From NCBI GenBank assembly GCA_946811185.2, contig OX328112.1, positions 17,837,215-17,901,214 on the forward strand: 64,000 nucleotides of DNA, read 5' to 3'. Shown here piece after piece: positions 49,860 to 61,415 of the stretch. The position numbers were made by a program, and so were the translations under genes. A model generated the notes under the pieces. That model was not told where the DNA came from. It made no database searches and saw nothing but the letters and a program-made list of their open reading frames with translations. How positions within the stretch are numbered: the first letter of the stretch is position 1; each line of letters opens with the position of its first letter. Source of the DNA: Hippopus hippopus. Its lineage: Eukaryota; Mollusca; Bivalvia; Cardiida; Cardiidae.

Positions 49860-50085
49860 AACGTTTACCCCTTTTCACATATGCAATGATTGATCTGTGC
49901 CGTACGCAAAAGTTCTCACTCGAGATGCTGAGTTTTTCGAGGGAGTGTCCTTGTGCAAGAGATTTCAAAGCCTTAGCCTAGTACTTGTGACACCCAGAAA
50001 TACACCTGCGTAAGTGACCTGCCGCCGTGATATGCCTAAAATTACGTTTGAAGCGGAGTAAATCAACATCATTATATCATTTCTA
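49860..50085 (+). repeat. Decayed tRNA-derived SINE body
   Basis: It contains GGGAGTGTCCTTGTGCAAGA, CCTTAGCCTAGTACT and a 3' part resembling the SINE at 40966-41190. The tRNA head is poorly preserved. Confidence 0.45.
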
Positions 50086-50239
50086 GCCAGCAAGACAAGG
50101 CTCCACTATTGGTGAAGGAGTGTGTTTGCACTGTCGGACATTTTTTATAAAGAATTAAACTGTTTTGCACCCTGATCTTCAAAGAAAGACAGAAAAGACT
50201 GGTCCCCGTTAAGCGGAAAGGAAAACTACAGTTTATACT

Positions 50240-50455
50240 CTAGGACCTGTATTCATCAACCATTCTCAAGAACATTCTTTGTCGTGTTCTCCAGAATTTT
50301 CTAAATTTGAAAGTAACTCAACTATTGATCGGCTAAACCATATGGTTTAGCCAATCAGTAGTTGTTTTACCTTCAAATTTAGAAAATTCAGATATAATTT
50401 CAGATATAAAGATTGTAAACGTTCTGAAGAATGGTTGGTGTATAAGACCCAGGGA
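50240..50455. repeat. Fold-back MITE of about 210 bp
   Basis: Its ends are inverted copies: TGTATTCATCAACCATTCT near 50249 and AGAATGGTTGGTGTATAAGA near 50428. Further inverted blocks (TTTTCTAAATTTGAAAGTAA / TTACCTTCAAATTTAGAAAA) close on a centre at AAACCATATGGTTT. Confidence 0.8.
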
Positions 50456-50480
50456 GTAAATTTGGGGTAACTATAAGTAT

Positions 50481-51030
50481 ACACTCAGCAAAACTTCTAA
50501 TCGGCCACTTTTGTTTCTCCTGTAAATTTGACCAAGTAATAGACAGGTAAATAAAAACAAGTTATAACGTATGTCTGGACGTTAGACATGGTATTGTAAT
50601 GAAAAGATTCTCGATTTTGTCGACAGAATGTATCTCTTTTTCAAAAAAAGGAAAACATGGTTTGCGCATGCGTGGTGTCTATCAGACAAACCAGGTTAAA
50701 AAGATAAGCATATATTACTGAAACTTTGTCAGCAATAAAGAAAAACATGAAAACTATTTTCTGCACAATAAACCGAAACAAGGAGCGTGAAGTTTTCAAA
50801 AAATTTTTTTTTTCAATTTTCAATGTTAAGTGAATGAATGTTTCATAACTTCATTTCAGTATAACAGGTCAACATATTCTTTTCTTTTTAGGGGTATGCT
50901 TTTACACTGGTCAACTATTCTCCAAATCATCAAACTAAATGAACTGCCTCTTTTCTAGATAGTGGATGCCAGATGAGGTCTACGGGGAATTCCGGCTTAA
51001 AAGTGGCCGTTTAGAAGTTTTGTTTAGTGT
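50481..51030. mobile_element. TIR MITE of about 550 bp
   Basis: Terminal inverted repeats are ACACTCAGCAAAACTTCTAA at 50481 and TTAGAAGTTTTGTTTAGTGT ending at 51030. The similarity extends through CGGCCACTTTT on both sides. There is no transposase ORF. The flanking AT bases do not settle the target duplication. Confidence 0.75.
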
Positions 51031-51330
51031 ATTTGTAAAACTTTTAAGGGTCATGTAAAGTATGTTTGCTTTTTAATATTTATAAATATATCATGTGAAT
51101 AAGCCTCGGCTTCAAACAAGTAAGCATTTTGGCGTTTCTTGACTAATAGGATGCAAAAGAATTATATGGTATTCTTTAACCTACTACCAAAAATGCTGAA
51201 AAATAGGATATCATCTGCTAAAGGTAAGTCACTGAAAATCGGTAGCGAGGGGAAGGGCTGAAAGCAGTCTTGATAGGAAAAAGAGGCCTGCAAATTAAGG
51301 CTTATCGTAAACTGGCGAAGATTCCGTGTA

Positions 51331-52662
51331 CGAGGGGTGATCATAAAGATCGTGGACCACCTCGTTTTTTTGAAAGCTATCTCACGTAGGATTACGAAAA
51401 ATTGCACAGATGAGCATTAATTATCTGGTAACCGACTTAAGCTTTCAAATGTCGTCTTATTCAAGTAGGTAAAGTGTGACTTCATGTTAATGACGTCATA
51501 TAATACTGCATTAGTGGTCCAAAATGACGGACGACATTTTACTTGCGCCGAGAGTAATCATAAAGTTGTACCTCAAATTCGGAAAGTATTTATCAGAAAT
51601 CAAAACCGATTCAGAAAAAGATGAAGGGGACTCTACACTCAAGAAATCTGATATTCGTAAATGGATTGGACCCGTTTAGACATGAGTGCGATACCGTTAA
51701 AAATGAACGTAAATCTGGCCGTCCATCAATATCAGTCATAGACAAAATCATCACGGAAGTAGAGCAGCATGTAAAATAAGATCGCCAAGATACTGTCAGG
51801 AAAATAGCTGACACATTTAGCATTTCATATAAACGTGCCAAGGAGATTTTGACTGACAATCCTGGAATGTCGCGTGTTTGCACAAGGTGGGTACCTCGAC
51901 CATTGACGCCCGAGCCAATGGGGGTTAAGGTCGAAATCTGTTAAGAAATTTCAGAACGCATTAGGGTAGAGGGGTCAAACTTTACTGATCGTACTGTAAC
52001 ATGCGATGAAATATAGGTACACTTTAACAAGACTGAAACTAAACAACAAAGCAGTGTACAGAAGCATTTTAATATCGCCTTCCGCCGTTAAGACCAAACT
52101 TTATAAGTCATTCGGTAAAGTTATGTGTATCATAATTTTCTGTTCTCCTTTTTTTTTTCTAAATCATGTTGTATCTATACATACTACAGTCAATGCTGAG
52201 TTTTATGCCCACATTATTCAAAGAAATTTCACAAACACCATACGAAAAAAACAGCCAGAAGTCCTGCAGAGTGACGTCACTTTACACCAAGATAACGCCA
52301 TAGCTCACAAAGCCACATTTGTACAGAAACCTCTGCAAAAACTAAATACAGAAACACTAGCAAACCCTCCCAACAATTCAGTCCTGACCCCTTGTGACCT
52401 TTGGTTAGTTCATGTTTTGAAAGATTCTCTACGTGGCACGCACTACGACAGCAGAGAGGAACTGACCCTCACTATGACCAGGTCCTTGAGAGTAATGTCA
52501 CGTGACGCGCTCGGGCACGTGTTTCGCGCATGGGAATCAAGAATAAATAAGTGCATAGAATTCGAAGGAGGTTATTTTCAAAAAAAGTAGACATTTTGTG
52601 TTGTTTTTTATGACAATATCCCAATACAGGCACTGGTCCACGTTCTTTCTGATCACCCCTCG
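51331..52662 (+). mobile_element. Mariner-type DNA transposon, decayed
   Basis: TIRs are CGAGGGGTGATCATAAAGAT at 51331 and CTTTCTGATCACCCCTCG ending at 52662. Both are flanked by TA (51329-51330 and 52663-52664), the Tc1/mariner target. The length of 1,332 bp is typical. The interior holds a broken transposase gene on the plus strand. Confidence 0.9.
51524..52590 (+). pseudogene. Mariner transposase pseudogene
   Basis: Fragments in several frames carry mariner landmarks. A helix-turn-helix region comes first (about 51570-51900), then a WVPRPLTPE-like linker near 51890 and VTCDE near 51990, the first catalytic Asp. An uninterrupted 3' part (52006-52590) has HQDNAIAHKA with the second Asp and LTPCDLWLV with the third. 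Thirty-four residues separate the second and third Asp (DD34D). Stop codons and frame breaks lie between 51677 and 52020. The copy cannot move by itself. Confidence 0.85.
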
Positions 52663-52664
52663 TA

Positions 52665-53269
52665 ATTGGTTCAGCGTCGGCTTAGATATTCACTGTCTAT
52701 TGTAAAAAGAGGCCGAAATGGCCTGTAACAAGTGTAGATACTTACTATGATTGCATTAGCATATTAACGTGAAGTAAGTAAACAGTCATTTACTTAATAT
52801 TTATTTATACTCTATATTTCAAAATAAATACTGGTGTAAAGTTTGTGCATGAGAATGAGGGCGTACAGTTTTAAGAGGCCCGGTTTCGCTGTTATTCGTT
52901 TTTATACTATGTTTTTTGTCATTTCAAATGTATCTCAAGTTAATTTTACCTGTTCTTGTTGGAATCTGATTCATGTACGTACGTGATTCTATCTAAATCT
53001 GAAGATATTTTCTTGTTTGTATTAAAATTTCAAGTTCTAATATTTCTGTCTCTTTCTTTAATGTCTTGTTCTTGGTTCGCTTCTAAATCCTTCCTTGGAA
53101 TGCGACCAGCATTCGTAGCATTCCCGATACCGTCAGCTTTTAAATTGATAAATAGGCTCTTAAAGCCATAGATCACACTCTGAACATAAAAAAAAAGAAT
53201 CATTGGATATCAATGAATAATGTATTACAGTTTTATCACCATGTCATGACCCAAAAAACTATCAAGTTC
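52665..53269. other. Non-coding, nothing recognised
   Basis: AT-rich DNA with short open frames only. Confidence 0.4.
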
Positions 53270-53770
53270 TGTTTAACTCTTTACAAAGCAGTCCCGTGTT
53301 TTGTAACCCTGAAGAAGAGGGCTGTTAAAACATGTTTAAATATAAGAAAATGCTGGTGAAAGTTGTTTATCCCTCTTTCTATAATGTATTTACCGTTTCT
53401 AAGACAGATCGCATCATTCAAGTCACACATGACTTGCAACACGCGAAAAGGGGCATTCGGACATTTGCGTAAAGTGTCGTCTCGGATCAGCCTGCGCAGT
53501 CCGCGCAGGCTAATCCGAGAAGGCACTTTACGACTCTTATCAGATTTTTATCCTACAGTGGACTTGCGCAAAACAGAAAATTACAAAAGAATGGAAAGTG
53601 TCGTGTCGGATTAGCCTGCGCGGACTACGCAGGCTGATCCGAAACGACACTTTACGCAAATGTCCGAATGCCCCTTTTCGCGTGTTGCAGGCCAATTATA
53701 ATTTGTCACATGCGCGAATGCTTTCAAAATGGACGACTCCAAAATAACGTCTCGTGGTACAGAGTCATTA
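53270..53770. repeat. TTAACT-family copy interrupted by a hairpin MITE
   Basis: A diverged family copy begins TTTAACTCTTTACAAAGCAG at 53272 and resumes after 53690 (AATTTGTCACATGCGCGAAT, CGTCTCGTGGTACAGAGTCA). The GACGACACTTTACGC hairpin element sits between, near the middle of the repeat. Confidence 0.7.
53433..53690. mobile_element. GACGACACTTTACGC hairpin MITE, well preserved
   Basis: Its ends are inverted: CAACACGCGAAAAGGGGCAT and ATGCCCCTTTTCGCGTGTTG. Two internal palindromes (CGGATCAGCCTGCGCAGTCC with its partner; CGGATTAGCCTGCGCGGACT with its partner) flank a short unique core. No ORF is supported. Confidence 0.85.
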
Positions 53771-54149
53771 TTATCCATATCATTTTATCTTGTTTATAAT
53801 AGATTAGTATTAAAGACGTGTTTGAGAAAGTGATTTTCCGGTTTCTTTGACAGGATTTTTATGTATTACCGGAGATGGTCAAATGGTGTGATGATGTCAG
53901 CCGAAAGAAAATTTCTGAACTCTTTCACAAACGACAGAAGGCGAAATTTTTCATTTTCGACAGCATTTACAGGAACAAAGATTAAAATGCGGCTCAAACG
54001 ATAGGATTTTTCTCTGAGAGGATAGAAAACTTGGTAAATAAAATAAGAAAATGCAGGTTACCAGCATTTCTCCTTCTCCCACAAAGTTCATAAAAGCCTT
54101 TTTCTTCAAGTCATCAAAACTCGGGAAAATCGGGTAAGAGTCTACTGTT

Positions 54150-54590
54150 TACCAAAAATCCCGTGTTTTAATGACCTTTCGAAGGAGGCTTCTGAAAATG
54201 TTGTGGAACAAACTCCTCCTTTTTCCACAATGTTTATATCTTTTGTAGGACAATTTTCGTCGTTTGAGCCACATTCAATATGGCCTTCAACACGCGGAAA
54301 GGGACATTTGCGTAAAGTGTCGTCTCAGATCAGCCTGCGCAGTCCGCGCAGGCTAATCCGAGACGACATTTACGACTACATTCGATTTTGTACTACAGTA
54401 GACTTGCGCGAAAGAGAAAATTGCATAAGAACGGAAATTGTCGTCTGGGATTAGTCTGCGCAGGTTGATTCGGGATGACACTTTACGCAAACGTCCGAAT
54501 GCCCTTTTTCGCGTGTTACAGACTATATGCCTTCGACAGAAGCTTTTTAATAGGGAAATTCGAAAATTTGTCCTCGAGTAAAGACTTAAC
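54150..54590. repeat. Second TTAACT-family copy interrupted by the same MITE family
   Basis: The family copy (TTTACCAAAAATCCCGTGTT at about 54149) is interrupted after GAGCCACATTCAATATGG by a hairpin MITE (54285-54525; CAACACGCGGAAAGGGACAT and GCCCTTTTTCGCGTGTTA ends). It resumes with ATGCCTTCGACAGAAGCTTT. The insertion point lies within some 20 bp of the homologous Polinton site. Confidence 0.7.
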
Positions 54591-54649
54591 CCTTAACCAC
54601 ACAACAAAATTGTGAATGTTCATACACAATCCTTTAGCAGGTGTCAGAT

Positions 54650-54858
54650 TAATCCTTATCCTGATAAATAACTAAAATGAAATTTTCAATTCGATAGAAA
54701 AAACTTAAATATTGCTATTTCAAAATTATATTTTCGGGATTAATATCTCCTTATCGGACAGTGCAGATCAAAGATCAGACTGCACGTTCTGTGCAGTCTG
54801 ATCTTGATCTACACTGTCCGCAAAAGGTCAGTGAGTCGCGTTTAGCAGCCTAGGGGTT
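54650..54858. repeat. GATCAGACTGCA hairpin family copy
   Basis: A strong hairpin at about 54765-54830: CAGTGCAGATCAAAGATCAG ACTGCAC paired with GTGCAGTCTGATCTTGATCT ACACTG. The end is AGCAGCCTAGGGGTTAA. Confidence 0.8.
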
Positions 54859-54884
54859 AAACGAAGATCAAATTGTGGAAAAGA

Positions 54885-55394
54885 TCATGTGGAAAACATT
54901 GTGGAAGAAAAAAACAGAAAATGATGGTTATCAGCATTTCTCCCTTTCTCACAATGTTTTCTATAGTCTCCTCTCTCAAGGTCTTTAAAGTCGAGATTGT
55001 GTGGAAAAAATGGTTTAGGCTTACCTTTAACCATTAGAAAATATCCAATTAATGATAAACGCTGTTTGCATTTTGTGGAAGAAACCCAAATTATTTATTC
55101 TTCAGGTTCGCATTTGCCGAATATTTCACTATTGATCGAACAATGTTGGCCCAAATTCATATTGCACCCATATCTGGAGTCTTGTCTCCGTCTTTACTGT
55201 CTGCAAAAGCTCGACTAAGTTGGACATAAGTTCCAGGACACAAAAAGTGATAGAAAGAAGGTTTACTTGCAGTTGTCTGATTAGAGCAAGTATCCTTAAA
55301 ATCAGCCCAACCTTCGTTAATTATCGTCGGGTTGTGGTTCTGGAAGGTTTAAAGGTGAAGTTGTAGAATTTGAAAGCCCCAAATTTCATCCACA
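54885..55394. other. TTAACT-family fragment and unrecognised DNA
   Basis: Bases 54885-55000 (AAAATGATGGTTATCAGCAT, CTCACAATGTTTTCTATAGT) are a fragment of the repeat that hosts the Polinton. The rest shows no gene. Confidence 0.5.
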
Positions 55395-55540
55395 TTTCAG
55401 GCACTGGGTCTTTCGTGGAAGCGTCAAGGACACTTCCACGAAAGACATTTCAGGTCTTTAGCCTATACTGATGAAGGCTCTCGCCTTTATATGGATTGAA
55501 ATAATGTTGAAAGTGGCATCAAACACGATTTGGTGGATGA
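55395..55540 (+). repeat. SINE fragment with a 12-bp hairpin
   Basis: The body and 3' part (GAAATAATGTTGAAAGTGGC) belong to the SINE family seen at 61205-61415. A perfect 12-bp stem, CTTTCGTGGAAG / CTTCCACGAAAG, lies at 55410-55444. Confidence 0.55.
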
Positions 55541-56168
55541 CTCAAATTACTTGTGTGATTACCACAGTGGTAGTCAATGACAGTCTCGTTTTTTTTTATG
55601 TAGAAATGTTCGAGGTAGTAAATTCAGCAAAGGAACGATTACCTTCTCCCACCATATCACCAGTATCATTGCATGGTTAAGCGGTCAGTATGTGAACTAA
55701 TATCAACTTGCTAAACGAATGAATTTAGTGGTGTACTTGAATCAGCCTGTTCATCCGTCTACATTTCCATCCGCCCATCCAGCCGTCATCAGGGATGTTA
55801 ATAGTTTCAATAAAAATCATTGTGAAAAAAAGCAAACCAAGGAAGAAAGAACAAAAGTAACATCTGTACAAATAGGAACCGACCGACACGTATTTTATTT
55901 TCTCTCACAGTTATAAAAGAGTTTTGATTTGATTTAATGTCATACACATTTACGACAATGAGGAGATAAACACACCAGTAAACACAAATAAGTTAAAAGA
56001 CAATCAAAAAGCATTTTATTTGATAAAATTAGAATATTTGTTTCAATATTTCCATCAACGGCCTTACCAAGAAAAAAATCGTCGCACGTTGCACGTTACT
56101 TCTCAGATGAAAGGGATTTACTTTTGCTATCGCAGGCAATTTTAGCCAAAATATATCATACACCAATG
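55541..56168. other. Non-coding, nothing recognised
   Basis: AT-rich sequence. I see no coding or structured features. Confidence 0.4.
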
Positions 56169-56170
56169 TA

Positions 56171-57511
56171 CGAGGGCGGAGCAAAATGCTCGTGAAATTC
56201 GTTAGTTGAAACAAAACTACTAGCGCTATTACACTTAAATTTTCATATGTTTAAGATCTATTCAGAATGGACAAAATTATAAGGTTTCAGACATATTGTA
56301 TAAAACACATAGTTGCTATTGGCTCCTAACGGCTACCGGAGCACGCCATGACGTCAACGTAACTTAACTAGGTCGTCGTTTAATGTTATGTCGGCGCTCT
56401 CTCAGGGTATCACACAAGTCTTTGTGGCATGTGCGAGCAATACATATTTTTTTCAAAATACTGTCCATAAATTAAATACCCGAACATGATGTTGTGATTT
56501 GACTGACTCCCAGAAGTACATCGTTGCATAACGATACTACCTGTCGATCTACGAACATTATGAACATAAATTTAGCTCATATCTTGGCAAATTGGGCCTT
56601 CTCTGGGTTTTCCGATGCTTTGGCTGTCCATTGTGAAGATTGCTGGTTTGTCTTGGACTCGAAGAGTCAAAACCCAAGTTTCGTCGCGAACGTATAATTA
56701 TATCAAGGTACCTGTCGTCTTAACGTGAAATCCGCCATAAAATCGCTTTGAGACAAAAACTCTTCTTTCGCGCTACTAGCCATCCATTATATTGGCACCC
56801 ATCACGCGCATAAACGATTCATGTGGAGGTGAGTGATCGGGTAAAATAGTTCTTGCTGTTTTATATGAGGATCATACAGTCTCTGAAATCTCTCTAAACA
56901 GTTTGGCGGCGGTCCTTCTCAACGACGTCCCTGACGCACGTCATTTATCATACCAATTCTTCGATCATCTTCAATACTCTTTCGTCCACGCATACCACTT
57001 GTACACTGCAGATTTTTTTTTTCAGTTTAGGCTTGATCCTAGCTTCTATCAATTAATTAAACGTTTCAGACGGACTATGCCCTAAGCTTACACTGAATAT
57101 TATCGCTACGCAAGTTTCTACCATTTCCAAAACTCACTTTTTACCTTATCTTTCTTTCGGTATGTCTCACCAAAGCTATCGCTCTAACGTTGTTTTCGGA
57201 AATAACATCAGAAATTTCGCACAGAATGTCAGATGATGCCATCGATTACGTTGATGTAATTTCGGGAGATTTGAATCAGATTATTTTGAAATATGATTGT
57301 TTTTAAAGCACGAAAAGTGATTTTACGGCATGGTCCGGGGCAGCAAACCTTGCGCCTTTTTTTCTCGGTGAAGGTAAATATACCTAAAGTAAAATTAGAC
57401 TAGTGATTTATTGTCAGGAAATCGATACAAGGTCATGATTACACAAGTGAAAATCTGACGTCAAATTAAAAGGTTATGAAGAAATTCCACGAACTTTTTG
57501 CTCTGCCCCCG
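56171..57511 (-). mobile_element. Second mariner-type transposon, strongly decayed
   Basis: The left TIR CGAGGGCGGAGCAAAATGCT is preceded by TA (56169-56170). The right end TTTTTGCTCTGCCCCCG stops at 57511 and is followed by CA, probably a mutated TA. The minus strand carries transposase remnants around 56570-56700, including ESKTNQQSSQW followed by an NPEKAQ segment and, in another frame, DETWV. These match the ESK..S.QW..PKK and DETWV landmarks of mariner transposases. Frames are broken throughout. Confidence 0.75.
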
Positions 57512-59709
57512 CAGATGTAAGATGAAACTATACTTTCCGCGTATTCCGAGCTAGATCTTCATTTTCAGCTAATCAAGTGATGTTTATTTCAAACGCTCAC
57601 AAAACTGAGAGTGTAACTGAAATCCTGATACCAAAACACTTATCGTATTCTAATACGTCTCAAAGAGAAACGATATTTAGAAGTCAACAAATGTTTTATT
57701 GGTATTTAAAAGCGTTACGCAAAGAGGAATGTAACGAAAAGAAATTTACAAGCAAAAAAAAACTGTTACTTTACTGTTTCGAATTAACAATGTTAAGACA
57801 AGAAAAAGTGAAATGGTAACAAATACTGTCAGTTGCTGCAATTACCTATATCAGGGGCGTAGCCACCAGTCCGCAAAAATGCACGTGCGTACACTTTGAA
57901 AAAAAAGAAGACATTTGCAAAAAATGTCACCAGGGGCTACCAAATAGCTTCTACAATAGCTATATAGATAGTCGTTCATCAAAACTGACAAAAAAATGTA
58001 AAACCATAACTTAGGAAATCATTTTCTGCTTTTATTAGATCGACTGTGTTTGGAGAAACCGACGAGGTTTTGTCATAGCCGAAGCGCCGTCGTCTGCGTC
58101 GTCGTTCAAAAACTTTGACATTTTACAATATCTCTGTTATTACTTAAGATATCAACTTCAAATGTGGATAAGGATATCTACACAACAAGACCAGGTAAAT
58201 ATCAGTCAATTTTGACGCAGTTATGCCCCTTTTTCGACTTACAATTTTCACTAAAAATCAAACAACTACTGCCAAGCGTTGGCATACATACGCCGTGCTC
58301 TTGTTTATTACTTATTCGTTTCATTTCATTTATTTATTACTTTCAGTTGACCTGACTTGCTGCATTTAATACTAGTAAATGACTCTTTTGTGATTTTTTC
58401 CCCTAAATGATCCTTGAATAAAACTGAATCGACGCCATTTTTGTCAAAAATAAATAATTGTCTTAAAAAATGTTCCTTATAAACTGTTCTTTAAGAATCA
58501 AGCTGATTTAGTCTTTTCCTTTTTAAAAAGCTATGTAGGCAAAGACATAAAAGGATCTTCATTGGCAGATCTTTAAAACCGTTATACATATTGGAGTCTG
58601 TGTTTCAATATTTTCAACATAAAAACAAATTTAAAGCCAGTTAGAGAAAACATGTCATCTATCGTCTATCGTTTGGACAGCTCACCATTCACGAATATGT
58701 TACGTCATTGTCAATTTTCACGGAAAGTCATTATCGTGTAGGATCACCTCGATTGTCACAGCAAGCACCAAGGCAACGTCTCATGCTCAAATTGAGACTT
58801 CTGTAAGGGTTCAGTGTGATATGTTGCCATCATTTTTGTGGTTTCATATATTCCGAAATAATTCCACGCGAAACATGTAACCATACCGTTCAAAGGGCTG
58901 AGCTTTGACCATTAAATTTAAAAGGTAATATTAAATGCCACATACCAACGTTATAGGCAGTATGATTTGTAAAAAATTTAAAAAAAAGACCGTTTGAACC
59001 CTTGGGTGAGGTGACTTTTGACTCCAGTGCAATGAGCTGAAGTGTCTTCGTAGAATTTTATTAGGCAGTATCACACACCAAATATTTTAACTCTACACCG
59101 CTGTTTCTAGGTAAGAATGTTTTAAATGTTGCCCTATATGTGAAGCTAAACACCCACGTGACTGGACCAGAGAGAGTACATACAATTATGACCAAGTGCC
59201 ATATGTAAAACATGAGGTTATTTGTCTTCTAACTGTAGAATAGACGATTCCTTCAAAGTTTCTTTACATGAATGTTGGGCAAAAAAAAAAACTGGCCAAG
59301 AGATTAGCAATTTTTAGAAAAAATATCAGACCGGTAGTCATCATTTAAACAACCTGTATAGTATAAATTTGTAAAACCAATTGATTCCTTTGTTCAATAC
59401 AATCCAAAGTTTTTTTTCTTTAGAAGTAAACATTTTAAATAGAGTTTAATTAAGTACAATAACAATCGCCAGAATGGCCCTTTGTTACAAAGTTTTCTTT
59501 TCTAAATCCTTGAGGTCATCTTCCCTTAACTTTGTGTGAAGATCAGAAACCATTGTCCGACAAAAGAATAAAAAAAAAAACATTCCACCATTTATGATTC
59601 ATAAAACATTCTCTAGGAACATTTTCCCATGAAAAAAGCAATATTTTTCACGTCACAACTAATGACCATGAAAATTGACGATAATGTACGTGTAGCTGTG
59701 AACTAGATT
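57512..59709. other. Intergenic DNA downstream of the opsin exon
   Basis: A repeat-like segment at 58030-58260 (CGACGAGGTTTTGTCATAGC, CGTCGTCTGCGTCGTCGTTC) resembles a common bivalve repeat. The 3' untranslated region of the opsin gene probably begins at 59709 and runs leftwards. No other gene is recognised. Confidence 0.45.
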
Positions 59710-60929
59710 TTATACAGTACTCTGACGTATCATACTACAAGCCCCTATATGAGCTTCGAAGGTCTCCTGATCGCCTTCATCATTTGGCCCTACATTTAAT
59801 CCTTGTAGTTCATCTTGAGCGTCATCGGAATTGAACACACTTGTCTCTTTTTCAAAAACACTCATTTCTATTTTTTGGTGTAAATTTGCATTTCTCATCA
59901 TAGAGCGTTTCTGTTTTGCATCATATTTATTGTATCTAGATTGCTTATTTACAGTGGTTGATGAGTCCGAAAGATGCCGTCGTCCCCCGGTATTTGACCT
60001 ATATTTCTTTCTGTAAGGGGTTGTTATTTCATCACACCTTGTTTCAAACATTGTCGATCGAGCTCTCGATCGTACTGAGTATTCAGCACCAAACCATCTA
60101 GGGTCTCTTATTGGTATATAAGACTCTCGATGTGGTACGCAGACAGACATATGTCGTCTAATATATGATTTTGATTGTGAACTGGCTTTTCCAGAAGGTA
60201 GTGATGACTGGTGCAAAGCAGTGTCCAATGTTTTATGTGAATGTTGTGTTTCTGGAACTGGCTCTTCCTCTCTTGGTTGGTTATTGCTTTGACCTGTTTC
60301 ACATTCGATGTCAACTACTGTTGATAGAATATTTGATACATTAGTATTCTTGAGGAAGTTCTTTCTTAAGCAAGTTTTCGTGACTGTGTCTTTCTTCCTT
60401 AGATACTGTATGTATTCTGGATTGATTGATGGAATTGAAAGCTTTTTCTGTTCAAAAGATCTCCGTACGATTGGATGTGGGCTGTCCTTCCAGTCTTCTT
60501 TGCTCGTTAGTTTTGGTACCTTTTCTCTACATGCTATATCATAACTTTCGAACATCAAACCTGTGATTCCAGTGCCAGCACAACTGTCATGACTGGATGA
60601 ACATTCAGAATATGACAATGAAGATTGTTTGATCAGTTTTTGCCTGGTTTCGATGTTTGCCTGATATTGATGTCTGTGAATATAGTCCGTTTTAACTGTA
60701 TTCTCTGCATTTTGTTTACTCTTACAAAATAAACCTAACTTAATGGTTTTGATGCATGCCTTCCTGAAGTCTCTATGTCGAACAACATATATGATTGGAT
60801 TCCAAATGATGGAGGATTTAGCGATGAGTGCAGGAATCAGCGTGGCTGCAAACGTCAAGTTGGTCGTGCCTTCTATGGCTGTATACAGAGCCACCGCTGA
60901 ATAAGGCAACCAGGATATGACAAATGCAC
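59710..60929 (-). CDS. Opsin, last coding exon (partial gene)
   Basis: The frame opens at a 3' splice site: on the minus strand, pyrimidine-rich DNA ending in TATTTGCAG precedes the exon at 60929. It encodes the end of transmembrane helix 6 (AFVISWLPYSAV), the third outer loop and helix 7 (IPALIAKSSIIWNPIIYV). The Lys is the Schiff-base site for retinal and NPIIY is the GPCR NPxxY-type motif. Then come HRDFRKAC and a palmitoylation-like Cys region. About 340 residues of hydrophilic Ser/Thr/Arg-rich cytoplasmic tail follow, much longer than usual. The ALIAKSS-x2-x-NPIIY pattern is closest to melanopsin/rhabdomeric-type opsins, but the class is uncertain. Earlier exons must lie to the right and are not recognised before 64000. 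No frame break is visible. Confidence 0.85.
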
Positions 60930-61204
60930 CTGCAAATATACAACAATAGAATTCTTAATATGACAAAGAATGACGCAGTACACACATTACATGATCCCCT
61001 GTTAGATATATTCTCATCAACCTTTAACATGTTTAGCAAATGAAATAGATGTTTTCAATCAGAACAGGCTCTTTTTGGCCACAACGACTGAGCTGAGAGA
61101 CATTCCAGAAGAGCCCTTTCAGTTTAGCGAGGCAGAGAAGAATGAAAACTGCAGTAGACTTCAGGGGGATTCAGGGCTCTGTCCAGGTAAGTATTTTGGG
61201 TTGA
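60930..61204 (-). other. Intron of the opsin gene, start of the non-coding stretch
   Basis: Intronic DNA directly upstream of the last exon. No exon or repeat is recognised here. Confidence 0.55.
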
Positions 61205-61415
61205 TTGAATGAATCGTGGTTTAAGCCTCTTTCAACATTATTTCAGTCACTTCACGGCAACAACTCAATTATTTATCCGTCTCCTACTTGGTTAGGTCTA
61301 CGAAGTGTCTTGCTCAAGGACACTCACGAAAAATCCACTGCTTCCAGCAAGGCTCGAACAAGGGGTCTCCAATTTACGAGTCCTTCACTTTACCACTGAG
61401 CCACGCTGGACCCCT
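61205..61415 (-). repeat. tRNA-derived SINE in the opsin intron
   Basis: On the minus strand, a tRNA-like head with box A TGGCTCAGTGG and box B GTTCGAGCC leads into GTGTCCTTGAGCAAGACACT. The 3' part is GAAATAATGTTGAAAGAGGC, then TTAAACCACGATTCATTCAA. This is the best-preserved copy of the SINE family also present in the Polinton TIRs. Confidence 0.8.

Noticed and set aside
60818..61039. 73-codon frame overlapping the opsin splice site as an extra exon
   Set aside because: It reads through the 3' splice site in a different frame from the opsin and has no GPCR features.
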